DNA from: Clostridia bacterium
Lineage (GTDB): Bacteria > Bacillota > Clostridia > Christensenellales > Borkfalkiaceae
Reading direction: 5' to 3'
Length of the DNA: 55,354 nt
Assembly: GCA_900770945.1 (NCBI GenBank)
Contig: CAAGME010000023.1
Location: 1 to 55,354, forward strand
Under the pieces are notes generated by a model, which had not been told where the DNA came from, did not search any database, and saw only the letters and a program-made list of their open reading frames with translations. Position 1 is the first letter of the stretch. Every line of letters starts with the position of its first letter. The translations under genes were made by a program, and so were the position numbers. Positions 42,823 through 51,768 of this stretch are shown piece by piece.

Positions 42823-43065
42823 TTATATTCTCTTAAGAATTTCTTTTTCGAAAAATTCTTTTACGGTGTCGGGGCTTACCGAGAAGAATTTGTCGTCAAC
42901 GGTGACGCAAACGCCTTCCTGGCACTTGCCCATGCAGAACGTGCCGCCGAGTTCGACCTTGTCTTTAAGGTTGTTTTCGGCAATCAGATACTGAAGCTGT
43001 TCTACGACCTGGCGCGAGCCTTTGATGTGGCAGGAACTTCCGATACAAACGGTAACTTTTATCAT
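42823..43065 (-). CDS. NuoE/HymA-like [2Fe-2S] ferredoxin
   Basis: This 80-aa protein starts at ATG 43065 behind AGGGAG. Cys pairs CIGSSC (7-12) and CMGKC (about 44-48) hold a 2Fe-2S cluster in a thioredoxin-like fold. It is a tandem paralog of the 88-aa protein that follows after 2 bp. Part of the redox operon running to the sensory hydrogenase and phosphatase. Confidence 0.82.
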   Translation of the reverse strand: MIKVTVCIGSSCHIKGSRQVVEQLQYLIAENNLKDKVELGGTFCMGKCQEGVCVTVDDKFFSVSPDTVKEFFEKEILKRI

Positions 43066-43099
43066 ATTTGTAATCTCCCTATATATTTTCAGGACTTAA

Positions 43100-43852
43100 T
43101 TATTCGTAGTCTACTACGTCTACCCACGAAAGCAAGAATTCTCTTTCTTTCTCGTTGCCCTTAACGGATTGAGAAGCGGCAACTATCGGCATCCATTTTT
43201 GAACGTACTGCTTTGCGGTGTCGGTCTTTTTGCAGAAGAGATCGAGATAATCCTTCGCGCCCTGAATGTCGCCGGCAAGCCAGAAGAGAAGATACGTTCT
43301 CGCAACGTCCGCGGAAGCGTTGCCCTGCGTGGCGTGCGCCCAGTCGATGACGTAGGCTTTGCCCTCTTCGTCTATAATGACGTTGGAGGGGTTAAAGTCG
43401 CCATGGCAAAGCTTGTTGTGCTTGGGCATGCCTTCGAGACGGGTATGCAAATCGTAACGGGTGGTCGCGTCGAGGTCGGCTTCGGAAATTTTAGCGTTCA
43501 TCTTGTCTTTGAGCTTGCGAAGAAGCGGGCAGGTGTGCTTTTGAATTTCTATCTGCAAATCGACGAACATTTCGAGATATTCGTGCTTTTTGTCGGGATT
43601 TTCTTCCATGAGGCGGTCAAGCGTTTTTCCCTTGACGTATTCGGAAACGATTGCCCACTTTCCGTCGATAGTCGTTACGGCTTTAATCTTCGGAATGTTA
43701 AGCCCCGTTTCTTCTACTCTCGCCTGGTTCAAAGCTTCGTTCAAAACGTCGCCCTTAGAGTAATCTTCGTCAAAGACTTTTATGCAGTCCTCTCCGTCGC
43801 GGTAAACAGTTTTGCTTGTTCTTACGGCAATAATTCTGTCAAGTTTCATCAT
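43100..43852 (-). CDS. APH/choline-kinase-like phosphotransferase
   Basis: This 250-aa protein has two adjacent ATG codons behind AGGAGG. Protein-kinase-like small-molecule kinase fold: Brenner motif CHGDFNPSNVIID (about 153-165) and the metal-binding Asp in YVIDWAHA (about 171-178); the N-lobe has VSEYVKGKTLDRLME. Substrate not identifiable; the family includes aminoglycoside, choline, homoserine and fructosamine kinases. Its place between adhE (15 bp upstream) and the hydrogenase sensor operon (34 bp downstream) makes drug resistance unlikely and links it to redox metabolism or signalling. Confidence 0.82.
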   Translation of the reverse strand: MMKLDRIIAVRTSKTVYRDGEDCIKVFDEDYSKGDVLNEALNQARVEETGLNIPKIKAVTTIDGKWAIVSEYVKGKTLDRLMEENPDKKHEYLEMFVDLQIEIQKHTCPLLRKLKDKMNAKISEADLDATTRYDLHTRLEGMPKHNKLCHGDFNPSNVIIDEEGKAYVIDWAHATQGNASADVARTYLLFWLAGDIQGAKDYLDLFCKKTDTAKQYVQKWMPIVAASQSVKGNEKEREFLLSWVDVVDYE

Positions 43853-43867
43853 CTGATCCTCCTTTGA

Positions 43868-46582
43868 TTAGGCTTTTTTCAAACCGCTTTTTGCTCTGCG
43901 GTAAGCTTTTTTGACTTCTTCTTCGACGGGCTTTTCAAAGTCCTTTGCGGAAGGAACGTCCGCTTCCTTGAACGTATCTTTTCCGTAGTAAGCGTTGAGA
44001 TACATCTGTTTGATTTCGCTCATAAGCGGATAGCGGGGGTTCGCGCCGGTGCATTGATCGTCGAAAGCCTGTTCAACCATAGCGTCGAGGCGAGCGAGGA
44101 AGTCGGCTTCGTCCGGAACGTAATCGCGGATAGTCGGCTTGATGCCTACTCTTGCTTTGAGTTCGTCAATGGCTTTGATAAGTCCTTCGACCTTTTCCTT
44201 GTCGGTTTCGCCCTTTATTCCGAGATAGTCGGCAACTTCGGCGTATCTTGCAAGCGTATGCGGATAAGCGTACTGCGGGAAGGTACCCATCTTAGCGGGA
44301 ACTTCCGCGGAGTTGAAGCGGATAACTTCGTCGAGCATCAAAGCGTTTGCGATACCGTGAGGAATGTGGTGGAACGCGCCGAGCTTGTGCGCCATCGAGT
44401 GGCATACGCCGAGGAACGCGTTAGCGAATGCCATACCTGCCATAGTGGCGGCGTTAGCCATTTTTTCACGCGCTTCGACGTCGGTCTGTCCGTTGTCGTA
44501 AGCTCTGGGCAAATAAGTGAATATGTTCTTGATGGACCTTAAAGCCAAGCCGTCGGTATAATCGGTCGCCATCATGGAAGCGTAAGCTTCGAGGCAGTGC
44601 GATACGGCGTCGATACCGGAAGCAGCCGTCAAGCCGCGAGGAGCGGACATATGGAAGTCGGTGTCGATGATAGCCATCTTAGGAAGAAGTTCGTAGTCAG
44701 CAAGCGGATATTTGATGCCCGAACGCTCGTCGGTGATAACCGCGAACGGGGTAACTTCGGAACCGGTACCGGCGGAAGTCGGGATAGCGATAAAGTAAGC
44801 TTTTTCGCCCATCTTCGGGAAGGTGTAAACACGCTTTCTGATATCCATGAAGCGCATTGCCATATCCATGAAGTCGACTTCGGGGTGTTCGTACATAACC
44901 CACATAATCTTGCCTGCGTCCATAGCGGAGCCGCCGCCCAAAGCGATGATGCAATCGGGTTCGAAAGCTCTCATCTGCGCGGTGCCTTCCTTAGCGCATT
45001 TAAGCGTAGGATCGGGCGCTACGTCGAAGAACGTGGTGTGCTGAATACCCATTTCGTCGAGTTTGTCGGTGATGGGTTTGGTGTATCCGTTGTGATATAA
45101 GAAGCTGTCGGTAACGATGAAGCATTTCTTTTTGCCCATAACCGTTTTAAGCTCGTCGAGAGCTACCGGCAAGCAGCCTTTCTTAATGTAAACCTTTTCG
45201 GGTGCTCTGAACCAAAGCATATTTTCTCTCCTTTCGGCAACCGTTTTGATATTTATAAGATGTTTTACGCCTACGTTCTCCGATACGGAGTTGCCGCCCC
45301 ACGAACCGCAACCGAGCGTCAAGGACGGGGTAAGCATAAAGTTGTAAATATCGCCGATACCGCCCTGAGAAGACGGGGTGTTGACGAGGATACGGCAAGT
45401 CTTCATTCTCTCGGAAAACTCTTTGAGTTTATCCTGCTCTTTGGCTATGTCGAGATAAATGGACGAAGTGTGACCGTAACCGCCGTCCGCGATAAGGTGT
45501 TCGGCTTTGGAGAAAGCGTCCTCTATGTCTGTCGCCTTGTACATAGCGAGTACCGGGGAAAGTTTTTCATGCGCGAATTCTTCGGAAAGTTCGACGCTTT
45601 CTACTTCGCCGATTAAAATCTTTGTCCCCTCGGGAACGGTAACGCCCGCAAGGGCTGCTATCTTAGCGGCTTTCTGCCCGACGATTTTCGCGTTGAGCGC
45701 GCCGTTGATGATAATCGTTTTTCTTACCTTTTCGGTTTCTTCTTCGTTTAAAAAGTAGCAGCCTCTGTTTGCAAACTCTTCCTTTACCGCGTCGTAAACT
45801 TTTTCGAGAACGATTACCGATTGCTCGGAAGCGCAAATCATACCGTTATCGAACGTTTTGGAGTGGATAATCGAGTTGACCGCAAGGGTGATGTCCGCGG
45901 AATCGTCGATTATGGCGGGGGTGTTGCCGGGTCCTACGCCGAGTGCCGGCTTGCCGGAAGAATACGCCGCTTTAACCATTCCGGGACCGCCGGTCGCAAG
46001 AATGATATCGGCTTCTTTCATTAAGAGGTTGGTCATGTCAAGGCTCGGGACGTCTATCCAGGAAATAATGCCCTCGGGCGCGCCTGCTTTGACGGCGGCT
46101 TCGAGAACGACCTTGGCGGCGGCAATCGTCGAATGCTTTGCTCTCGGGTGCGGGCTTATGATAATGCCGTTTCTCGTTTTGAGCGCGATAAGCGTTTTGA
46201 ATATTGCGGTGGAAGTCGGGTTAGTCGTCGGGATAACCGCGCCGATTACGCCGATAGGTTCGGCAACCTTTTTGATGCCGTAAGCCTTGTCCTCTTCCAA
46301 AACGCCGCAAGTTTTAACGTTTCTGTACTTGTTGTAAATGTATTCCGAAGCGAAGTGGTTCTTGATTATCTTGTCTTCTACGATACCCATGCCCGTTTCT
46401 TCGACGGCAAGCTTAGCAAGCGGAATACGCATCTTGTTAGCTTCCGTAGCGGCTGCGAGGAAAATTTTGTCAACCTGTTCCTGAGTGTAGGTCGAGAAAA
46501 TCTTCTGTGCCGCTTTGACTCTTGCGATAGCCTTTTCGAGCGTTTCCACGCTGTCGACTATGTCATAAGTTTTTTCTTCCAT
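43868..46582 (-). CDS. adhE: Bifunctional acetaldehyde/alcohol dehydrogenase AdhE
   Basis: This 904-aa protein starts at ATG 46582 behind AAGGAG. The N-terminal CoA-dependent aldehyde dehydrogenase (about 1-445) has catalytic Cys in GMICASEQ and the NAD site GGPGMVKAAY. The C-terminal Fe-dependent alcohol dehydrogenase (about 450-870) has GGGSAMDAGK and metal ligands in GIDAVSHCLEAY and CHSMAHKLGAFHHIPHG. Full length compared with E. coli AdhE (891 aa). It converts acetyl-CoA to ethanol using two NADH, so it works against H2 production for reductant. The redox repressor gene rex lies 69 bp upstream on the same strand, suggesting direct control. Confidence 0.96.
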   Translation of the reverse strand: MEEKTYDIVDSVETLEKAIARVKAAQKIFSTYTQEQVDKIFLAAATEANKMRIPLAKLAVEETGMGIVEDKIIKNHFASEYIYNKYRNVKTCGVLEEDKAYGIKKVAEPIGVIGAVIPTTNPTSTAIFKTLIALKTRNGIIISPHPRAKHSTIAAAKVVLEAAVKAGAPEGIISWIDVPSLDMTNLLMKEADIILATGGPGMVKAAYSSGKPALGVGPGNTPAIIDDSADITLAVNSIIHSKTFDNGMICASEQSVIVLEKVYDAVKEEFANRGCYFLNEEETEKVRKTIIINGALNAKIVGQKAAKIAALAGVTVPEGTKILIGEVESVELSEEFAHEKLSPVLAMYKATDIEDAFSKAEHLIADGGYGHTSSIYLDIAKEQDKLKEFSERMKTCRILVNTPSSQGGIGDIYNFMLTPSLTLGCGSWGGNSVSENVGVKHLINIKTVAERRENMLWFRAPEKVYIKKGCLPVALDELKTVMGKKKCFIVTDSFLYHNGYTKPITDKLDEMGIQHTTFFDVAPDPTLKCAKEGTAQMRAFEPDCIIALGGGSAMDAGKIMWVMYEHPEVDFMDMAMRFMDIRKRVYTFPKMGEKAYFIAIPTSAGTGSEVTPFAVITDERSGIKYPLADYELLPKMAIIDTDFHMSAPRGLTAASGIDAVSHCLEAYASMMATDYTDGLALRSIKNIFTYLPRAYDNGQTDVEAREKMANAATMAGMAFANAFLGVCHSMAHKLGAFHHIPHGIANALMLDEVIRFNSAEVPAKMGTFPQYAYPHTLARYAEVADYLGIKGETDKEKVEGLIKAIDELKARVGIKPTIRDYVPDEADFLARLDAMVEQAFDDQCTGANPRYPLMSEIKQMYLNAYYGKDTFKEADVPSAKDFEKPVEEEVKKAYRRAKSGLKKA

Positions 46583-46650
46583 AAAAAGTCTCCTTATGTT
46601 TATGAATTTCTTTTTTAGTGTTGCCTTAACTTACTATATGGCGGGAATTC

Positions 46651-47268
46651 TCACAATCCCGCGGAAAGCACGGCAAGCGAAGCCGCCATGTTTTCGTTCT
46701 TGATTCTCACGCCTTCCGCCACCGTTATCCTGCCGGGCGCGAAGTTCCAGATAGCTTTCACTCCGCATTTTACGAACTCGTCCGCAACCTGTTGCGCGGC
46801 TTTTTCCGGAACGCAGATAATGCCTATCTTGACGTCGTTTTCTTTTGCGAAGCTTTCAAGCTCTTCCATCGGAAAAACGGCTTTGCCGTTTGAAAGCTCT
46901 TCCTTTTTCGTCGCTCTTACGTCGAACGCCGCCGGGATATCCAACCCGTACTCGGAAAAATGTTCGTAGGATAGAAGCGCCCGACCTAACCGCCCCGCTC
47001 CTACGATGACGGCAACGGTATTGTTGCTGCACCCTAAACGGAATTCGAGGTGCTTTTTCAATTCCTCGTAGGAGTAACCGATTTTCGGTCTGCCCTTACC
47101 GCAGACCAAAGCCAAATCCTTTCTCACCTGGACTTCGCCCAAGCCTAAGGCGCGGGCTATTTTGGCAGAAGACACGTTCGTTCTTTCGTCTTTCGGGAGC
47201 GAACGCAGATAATGCAGGTACACGGGCAAACGTTCAAGCACCGTTTTCGGTATTTTGATTTCCGTCAT
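46651..47268 (-). CDS. rex: Redox-sensing transcriptional repressor Rex
   Basis: This 205-aa protein starts at ATG 47268 behind GGAGGGG; an upstream in-frame ATG lies over the promoter. The winged-helix DNA-binding domain (about 1-75; TNVSSAKIARALGLGEVQVRKDLA) is followed by a Rossmann NAD(H)-binding domain with GAGRLGRALLSYE, and a C-terminal swap helix. Rex senses the NADH/NAD+ ratio and represses fermentative genes such as adhE and hydrogenases. It heads the redox block. I could not locate a convincing TTGTTAA-N4-TTAACAA operator before adhE. Confidence 0.94.
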   Translation of the reverse strand: MTEIKIPKTVLERLPVYLHYLRSLPKDERTNVSSAKIARALGLGEVQVRKDLALVCGKGRPKIGYSYEELKKHLEFRLGCSNNTVAVIVGAGRLGRALLSYEHFSEYGLDIPAAFDVRATKKEELSNGKAVFPMEELESFAKENDVKIGIICVPEKAAQQVADEFVKCGVKAIWNFAPGRITVAEGVRIKNENMAASLAVLSAGL

Positions 47269-47304
47269 CTTGTTTTTAGCCCCTCCCTCGCGTTTCTTGT
47301 ATAT

Positions 47305-47313
47305 AGTATACCA
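47305..47313 (-). promoter_or_regulatory. Extended -10 promoter of rex
   Basis: The minus strand reads TGGTATACT, about 37 bp before the rex start. No good -35 hexamer is present, as is common for extended -10 promoters. Confidence 0.5.
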
Positions 47314-47348
47314 CAAAATTTCAAAAAGAGGATATAGTTTTTGTTTTT

Positions 47349-47382
47349 ATCGGTATATCAATATCGATATATCGGTATCGAT
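47349..47382. promoter_or_regulatory. Palindromic ATCGGTAT/ATATCGAT cluster upstream of rex
   Basis: ATCGGTAT occurs twice (47349, 47371) with ATATCGATAT between, together forming overlapping palindromes 36-70 bp upstream of the -10 box of rex. It could be an operator for a dimeric regulator, perhaps the LysR protein next door. It does not match a Rex box. Confidence 0.45.
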
Positions 47383-47390
47383 TGAATTGT

Positions 47391-47420
47391 AAAAAAGGCA
47401 AAAACCCCGAAAAAACGCCT
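47391..47420 (-). terminator. Likely terminator of the LysR gene
   Basis: On the minus strand AGGC and GCCT enclose a T- and G-rich loop and are followed by six T. The stem is short, so confidence is moderate. Confidence 0.4.
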
Positions 47421-47479
47421 GTTTTTCATTGATTTTTCGGCATCGACCGGACAAAAAAAGCGTTCGTTTTTCTCTAAAA

Positions 47480-48406
47480 TCAGCCGATAAATTTTCGCTT
47501 TGCGTCGCATAAGCAGCTTATAAACGCCTTGTCGAGTTCGGTCAGGCGATAGTCTTCGGGATAGATAAGCACGTCGCGATAGTAGCGGATATTTTCGTTG
47601 CACTTTAAAAGCGTCAAGCCGTACCGCTCGAGCGTTTCGTCCGGTACGGGGGAAACCCACATGAAAAGCTCGGGGTTTTCCGCCATCATGTCGAACTGGC
47701 TTGCCCTCTCGAAAACGAATATTCTGCGTTTGATGTTATCGGGCAGCTCTTCCTTTCTCACGTCCGATAACGGAAGCGACGGAACGTACGGGTCGGCATG
47801 GGCTATTTCGATATAATATTCGAGGTCGGAAAATTTTACTTCGTCAAGCTCGGCAAGCGGGCTTTTTTTGTTTGTGAGGAGCCGATACTTGAATTCCGTG
47901 ACAAGCTCGTAATTAAGCTTTTTCGCCTCTAACATTTCTTTGAACTGCTTATCGTACACGGAAGCGTAACGGATAACGCCGAGCTTATAGTCGCCGCGCA
48001 AAATGTTGTTTATCGCGCGGAGGGCGTTTGTTTCCTTATAAAATATATCGCACTGTTCTTCTTTAAGCAACCTTTCGGTAAACTTTGCGAACGCGTAAGA
48101 GATGTAGCTTGCGCGCGGAACGGAAACGGTAAGCGTGCTTTTTCTGCTTTCGCCCGTCTTAAACATTTCCTCTACTTCGTCTATCTCGCGCAAAATCTTT
48201 CTGCCGTAAGATACGAGCCGCTCTCCGTCGGGCGTTAAGGTCATGCCCTTGCTGTTGCGGTCGAACACCGTTATGCCAAGCTCCTTTTCAAGCTCTTTTA
48301 TCGCGCGTGAAAGGTTGGGCTGAGCAACGAAAAGCTCCTCAGAAGCCTTGTTTATAGACCCGATTCTCGCAACTTCGACGGCGTATTTTAAGTAAAGAAT
48401 ATTCAT
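47480..48406 (-). CDS. LysR-family transcriptional regulator
   Basis: This 308-aa protein starts at ATG 48406 behind AAAGG. An N-terminal winged HTH (1-62; INKASEELFVAQPNLSRAIKELEKELGITVFDR) is followed by a substrate-binding domain (about 90-300). The C-terminal Cys-rich end FISCLCDAKRK is unusual. It lies between the fourth GH3 operon and rex on the same strand with its own promoter. Effector and targets unknown. Confidence 0.92.
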   Translation of the reverse strand: MNILYLKYAVEVARIGSINKASEELFVAQPNLSRAIKELEKELGITVFDRNSKGMTLTPDGERLVSYGRKILREIDEVEEMFKTGESRKSTLTVSVPRASYISYAFAKFTERLLKEEQCDIFYKETNALRAINNILRGDYKLGVIRYASVYDKQFKEMLEAKKLNYELVTEFKYRLLTNKKSPLAELDEVKFSDLEYYIEIAHADPYVPSLPLSDVRKEELPDNIKRRIFVFERASQFDMMAENPELFMWVSPVPDETLERYGLTLLKCNENIRYYRDVLIYPEDYRLTELDKAFISCLCDAKRKFIG

Positions 48407-48436
48407 TGTGTAAGCCTTTCGCCTCCCGTCAAAATA

Positions 48437-48465
48437 ACTATATTATAAATTAAGAATTTTGTCAA
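48437..48465 (-). promoter_or_regulatory. Sigma-A promoter of the LysR gene
   Basis: The minus strand reads TTGACA (48460-48465), 17 bp, TATAGT (48437-48442). Confidence 0.7.
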
Positions 48466-48557
48466 CTTATACAAGCAAAAATATGGCAAAAACATTATTC
48501 GACATTGCAATTCTTTTTTTCTTCAGTCTTTTTCGGTCGAAATAAGTAGGCGAAAAA

Positions 48558-48604
48558 CTTTCGTCTTTTGACTTTCAATCTTCAACTTTCGTCTTTTGCC
48601 TTTC
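48558..48604. repeat. Tandem CTTTCGTCTTTTG.CTTTC repeat
   Basis: Two 19-bp copies at 48558-48576 and 48586-48604 differ in one base; more degenerate pyrimidine-rich units follow. It lies between the GH3 terminator and the LysR promoter. Function unknown. Confidence 0.55.
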
Positions 48605-48621
48605 GCCTTTTAAATTTCAAC

Positions 48622-48660
48622 TCATAAAAGGTTGCCGACGGCAAAACGCCGTCGGCAACC
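48622..48660 (-). terminator. Terminator of the fourth GH3 operon
   Basis: A perfect 13-bp stem GGTTGCCGACGGC/GCCGTCGGCAACC (48630-48660) with a 5-nt loop is followed by TTTT on the minus strand. Confidence 0.8.
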
Positions 48661-48717
48661 GAAAGGAAGATATAGTAAAAACTATTGCGAGTGTGCTTTA
48701 ATACTCTTTTAAAGCCG

Positions 48718-51700
48718 TTACGCGGCTTTTTTCTTGTTGACGATAACAAGCGCAACCGAGGCGACGAAGAGTGCCGCGACAAGTCCGCCGAGAACGTTAA
48801 CGCCGATTACGACGCCGTTTTTGACCTTGACCCACTTGGGCGTAAGGCGCGTTACTTTGACGGTTGTGTTGGCGGCAAGCCCGTTTACGCGGTTGCCCTG
48901 TACGGCGGAATACATTATTCTGTGCGCCGCTTCTCTCATCGACCAGGCAACGGCGGAAGCTCCCGTCTTTGCGTAATCGAGGCAATCGCCGAGCCAGTTT
49001 CCGTCGGGCAAATCCTGTCCCGTTAAAATACCCGCGCTCATGCTCATATATCCCGACATAAACCAGTCGGTTATGGCAAAGCCTTCAAGCCCCGCTTCGT
49101 CGCGCAACCAGTTTGTCAAAAGGTTTTTGTTATGCCCTGCCCAAACGCCGCCTACGCGCGCCAAACTCGTCATAACGTTTCTCGCGCCGCCCACTCTTAT
49201 GGCGATATCGTACGGGCGGAGATAAAGTTCGCGGAGCGTTTGTTCGCTTATCCACGATTCGTGCGGGTCGGGAGAACAACGGTTGGTTTCCTGTTCGTTC
49301 AAAACTATATGCTTGGTGTAAACGTTAAGCCCTTTTTCGCGGCAACCCGCCGACATATACGCCGCGGTTATTCCCGACAAAACGCCGTCTTCCGAAAAGC
49401 TTTCGCTCGCTCTGCCGTGGAGCGCGTTTCTGTGAAGATTGACGGTGAATGCGTAAACGCCGTTTATACCCGACCATAACGCTTCTTCGCCCATAGACTT
49501 GCCTACGGCTTTCATGAGTTCCGTATTGAACGTCGCCGCCGTCATCGACGGGCAGGGATAGCCGACTATGTTATCCTGTTTGTCGGGGTCGTTGTTGAGG
49601 TTTGCAAACCCGTTTGTGCCGAGCGCGTTGCCGTAAACGCCGAAGCCTTCCTGCATAACGCCGGTGGGTCCGTTCGGGTCGTAAGTACCGGGGTAAGTAA
49701 AGCCCGTTTTTTCGTTCGTCGCATTCGCCGTGGAGCGCAAACCGTTAAGAACGATTCTCGCCGTCTGCTCCCACGAAAGCTGGTCGAGGCAAAGTTCCCA
49801 CTTGGGGTCGTCGTAAGCGATGAGTTCGCCCGTTTCCGTGTTCTGGCGCATATCCTGCCACTGAATATTGTTCTTTTGGTTGTACTTGGGGTATTCCCTG
49901 CCGTCGTCCTTTACTTCGTCGAGCTTATACACCTTGTCGTTGCCGTTTTCGTCCTTTTTGAGGATACCGCCGCCCAAATCGGTCGAACGTTGCTCCGAAA
50001 TTTTAGCCGAACTTTTGATTACGGCGTGCATCGACGGGGAATATTTGCCGTCCGCGCCGAGAGAAGGAAGGGTGCCTTCCCAATCGGAACGGGAGAAGTA
50101 TTTTACGGTGTTTACGCCGTCGTTTAAAAGATTCGGGTCGGCAAACGAGAAGAGGTTGGATATCGTCTGTTCTTTGCCGTTTGTCGTTATTTTGGAATAC
50201 TTGCTTGCGTCGGGCTCGGCGACTTCGTGAGTTTTTACGAGCGATCTGTCTCCGTTTTCCGTCATTCCGTCGGCGGTCGTTTTACCCTTAGCCGCAAGAA
50301 TATTGTTGACGGCGGAGTGCGCGCCGTTGCCGAGCGCAAAGTAGTAAGTGCCCTTGTCTAAGTAATAAGTTTTAGCTTTGTACGCGTCGTAAACGGCAAG
50401 ATACCTGCCCTCTACGCGGATTTGCACCGTTTCCGATTCGCCCGGTTTAAGCTTTTTGGTTTTGGCAAAACCGACGAGTTCCGCGGAAGAAACTTCGATT
50501 TTGTTTTCGACCGAGTAATCGGTGTAAGGTTTTTGCAAATAAAGCTCCACGACCTCTTTGCCCGCAATCGTCGCGCCGTCGTTGGTGACGGTAACGCTTG
50601 CCACAAATTCGTCCTTTTCCGCGTCATATTCCAACTTATAATCGGAATACGAGAAAGTCGTATACGAAATTCCGTAACCGAACGGGTATTCCACGTTCTT
50701 GTAATAGTCGTATTTGCCCGCTTTCGCGCGTTTTAAAACGACGTCTTCGTACCTTGTTTCGGCGTACCTATACCCGAGATATATGCCCTCCTGATACACG
50801 ACGTAAGCTTGCGAATCGTGCTTGAAGTCGCCGTAGTTAGCGGTAGTCGGGTCAAAAGCGTTGTCGAGATACCAGGTATCGGTGAGCCTTCCGCTCGGCG
50901 TAACGTCGCCGGCTAAGATGTCGCAAATTCCGTAAAGTCCGCTCGTGCCGGGCAAGCCCATCCACAAAACGGCGTCTATATCGTACTCGTTGCCGTCCAA
51001 GAAGTCGAGGTTTATCTGGTTTGCGGAGTTGATTAAAAGTATGTTCTTTTTAAACGTTCCTTTCGCCTTTTCCTCCTTCATACCCTTTAAAACCGACTTT
51101 TCTTCGGCGCTGAGCATTAAGTATTCGTGAGGAACGTCCATACCCTCGCTGCCGGTACGGCTTAAAACGAACGCCGCAACGTCCGACTTTTCCGTTTTGG
51201 CGGCGGAAGGAATCTCCGACCAGGGTGCTTCGTCGATAGTTGCGTATTTGTTGTTGCCTATCGCGTTTTTTCTGCCGTAAGGCGCGTTCCAGTGTTCGTT
51301 ATACCACTTGTAAAGGGTTTCGTTGTAGGTAAGCCCCGCTGCTTCAAGCCCCGCGGGGAAATATACTTTGTCCTTTTCCACGAAGATAGAAACAATCGCG
51401 CCGCCGCCTCCGCCGTACACCGGCTGAACGGACGAAATAGAGAATAAGCTTATTTTGTTGCCCTTTGAAAGAGGGAGAGTGTTGTCCTCGTTTTTCAAAA
51501 GAACCGCGCCTTCGCTCGCCGCCGCGTTGCAGATGTTGAGCGCGGAGGCCTTGACTTGCGAAACGGAGTTATAGTCGGAAGCAAAAACAATCGAATCCTT
51601 GGAAAAGTCCGTTATCGTTTCGTACCCGCCGAAAGCCATGTTCGTGATGAATTCTTCTTTTTCGACTGCGATTGCCGAAATCACGTTGACAAAAACAAGC

Positions 51701-51768
51701 AAAAACGCAAACACGTTGAAGAGTATTTTTGAAACGAAGAATAACTTTTTGTCGTTTATCTTAATCAT
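48718..51768 (-). CDS. Membrane-anchored GH3 glycosidase with permuted domain order
   Basis: This 1016-aa protein starts at ATG 51768, preceded by AAGGAG; it overlaps the 4-TM gene by 8 nt. The order is N-terminal TM (about 8-30), alpha/beta domain (EGAVLLKNEDNTLPL; acid/base Glu in GSEGMDVP), Fn3-like domain (VVELYLQKPYTDYS), then the barrel with RASESFSEDGVLSG (in place of GRxxEYYSED) and TKHIVLNEQETNR. The nucleophile is Asp901 in AITDWF. A C-terminal TM helix (about 980-1010) ends it. Closest in layout to the GH3 at 25253, with the same LPDGN stretch. Last gene of a type II cassette; followed by a strong terminator. Substrate unknown. Confidence 0.88.
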   Translation of the reverse strand: MIKINDKKLFFVSKILFNVFAFLLVFVNVISAIAVEKEEFITNMAFGGYETITDFSKDSIVFASDYNSVSQVKASALNICNAAASEGAVLLKNEDNTLPLSKGNKISLFSISSVQPVYGGGGGAIVSIFVEKDKVYFPAGLEAAGLTYNETLYKWYNEHWNAPYGRKNAIGNNKYATIDEAPWSEIPSAAKTEKSDVAAFVLSRTGSEGMDVPHEYLMLSAEEKSVLKGMKEEKAKGTFKKNILLINSANQINLDFLDGNEYDIDAVLWMGLPGTSGLYGICDILAGDVTPSGRLTDTWYLDNAFDPTTANYGDFKHDSQAYVVYQEGIYLGYRYAETRYEDVVLKRAKAGKYDYYKNVEYPFGYGISYTTFSYSDYKLEYDAEKDEFVASVTVTNDGATIAGKEVVELYLQKPYTDYSVENKIEVSSAELVGFAKTKKLKPGESETVQIRVEGRYLAVYDAYKAKTYYLDKGTYYFALGNGAHSAVNNILAAKGKTTADGMTENGDRSLVKTHEVAEPDASKYSKITTNGKEQTISNLFSFADPNLLNDGVNTVKYFSRSDWEGTLPSLGADGKYSPSMHAVIKSSAKISEQRSTDLGGGILKKDENGNDKVYKLDEVKDDGREYPKYNQKNNIQWQDMRQNTETGELIAYDDPKWELCLDQLSWEQTARIVLNGLRSTANATNEKTGFTYPGTYDPNGPTGVMQEGFGVYGNALGTNGFANLNNDPDKQDNIVGYPCPSMTAATFNTELMKAVGKSMGEEALWSGINGVYAFTVNLHRNALHGRASESFSEDGVLSGITAAYMSAGCREKGLNVYTKHIVLNEQETNRCSPDPHESWISEQTLRELYLRPYDIAIRVGGARNVMTSLARVGGVWAGHNKNLLTNWLRDEAGLEGFAITDWFMSGYMSMSAGILTGQDLPDGNWLGDCLDYAKTGASAVAWSMREAAHRIMYSAVQGNRVNGLAANTTVKVTRLTPKWVKVKNGVVIGVNVLGGLVAALFVASVALVIVNKKKAA

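Noticed and set aside
43100..43852. Aminoglycoside resistance kinase
   Set aside because: Only the general APH fold motifs are visible; its place inside a redox operon argues against a resistance gene.
46583..46650. Rex operator before adhE
   Set aside because: The region contains GTTGCCTTAAC but no acceptable TTGTTAA-N4-TTAACAA palindrome. Not called.
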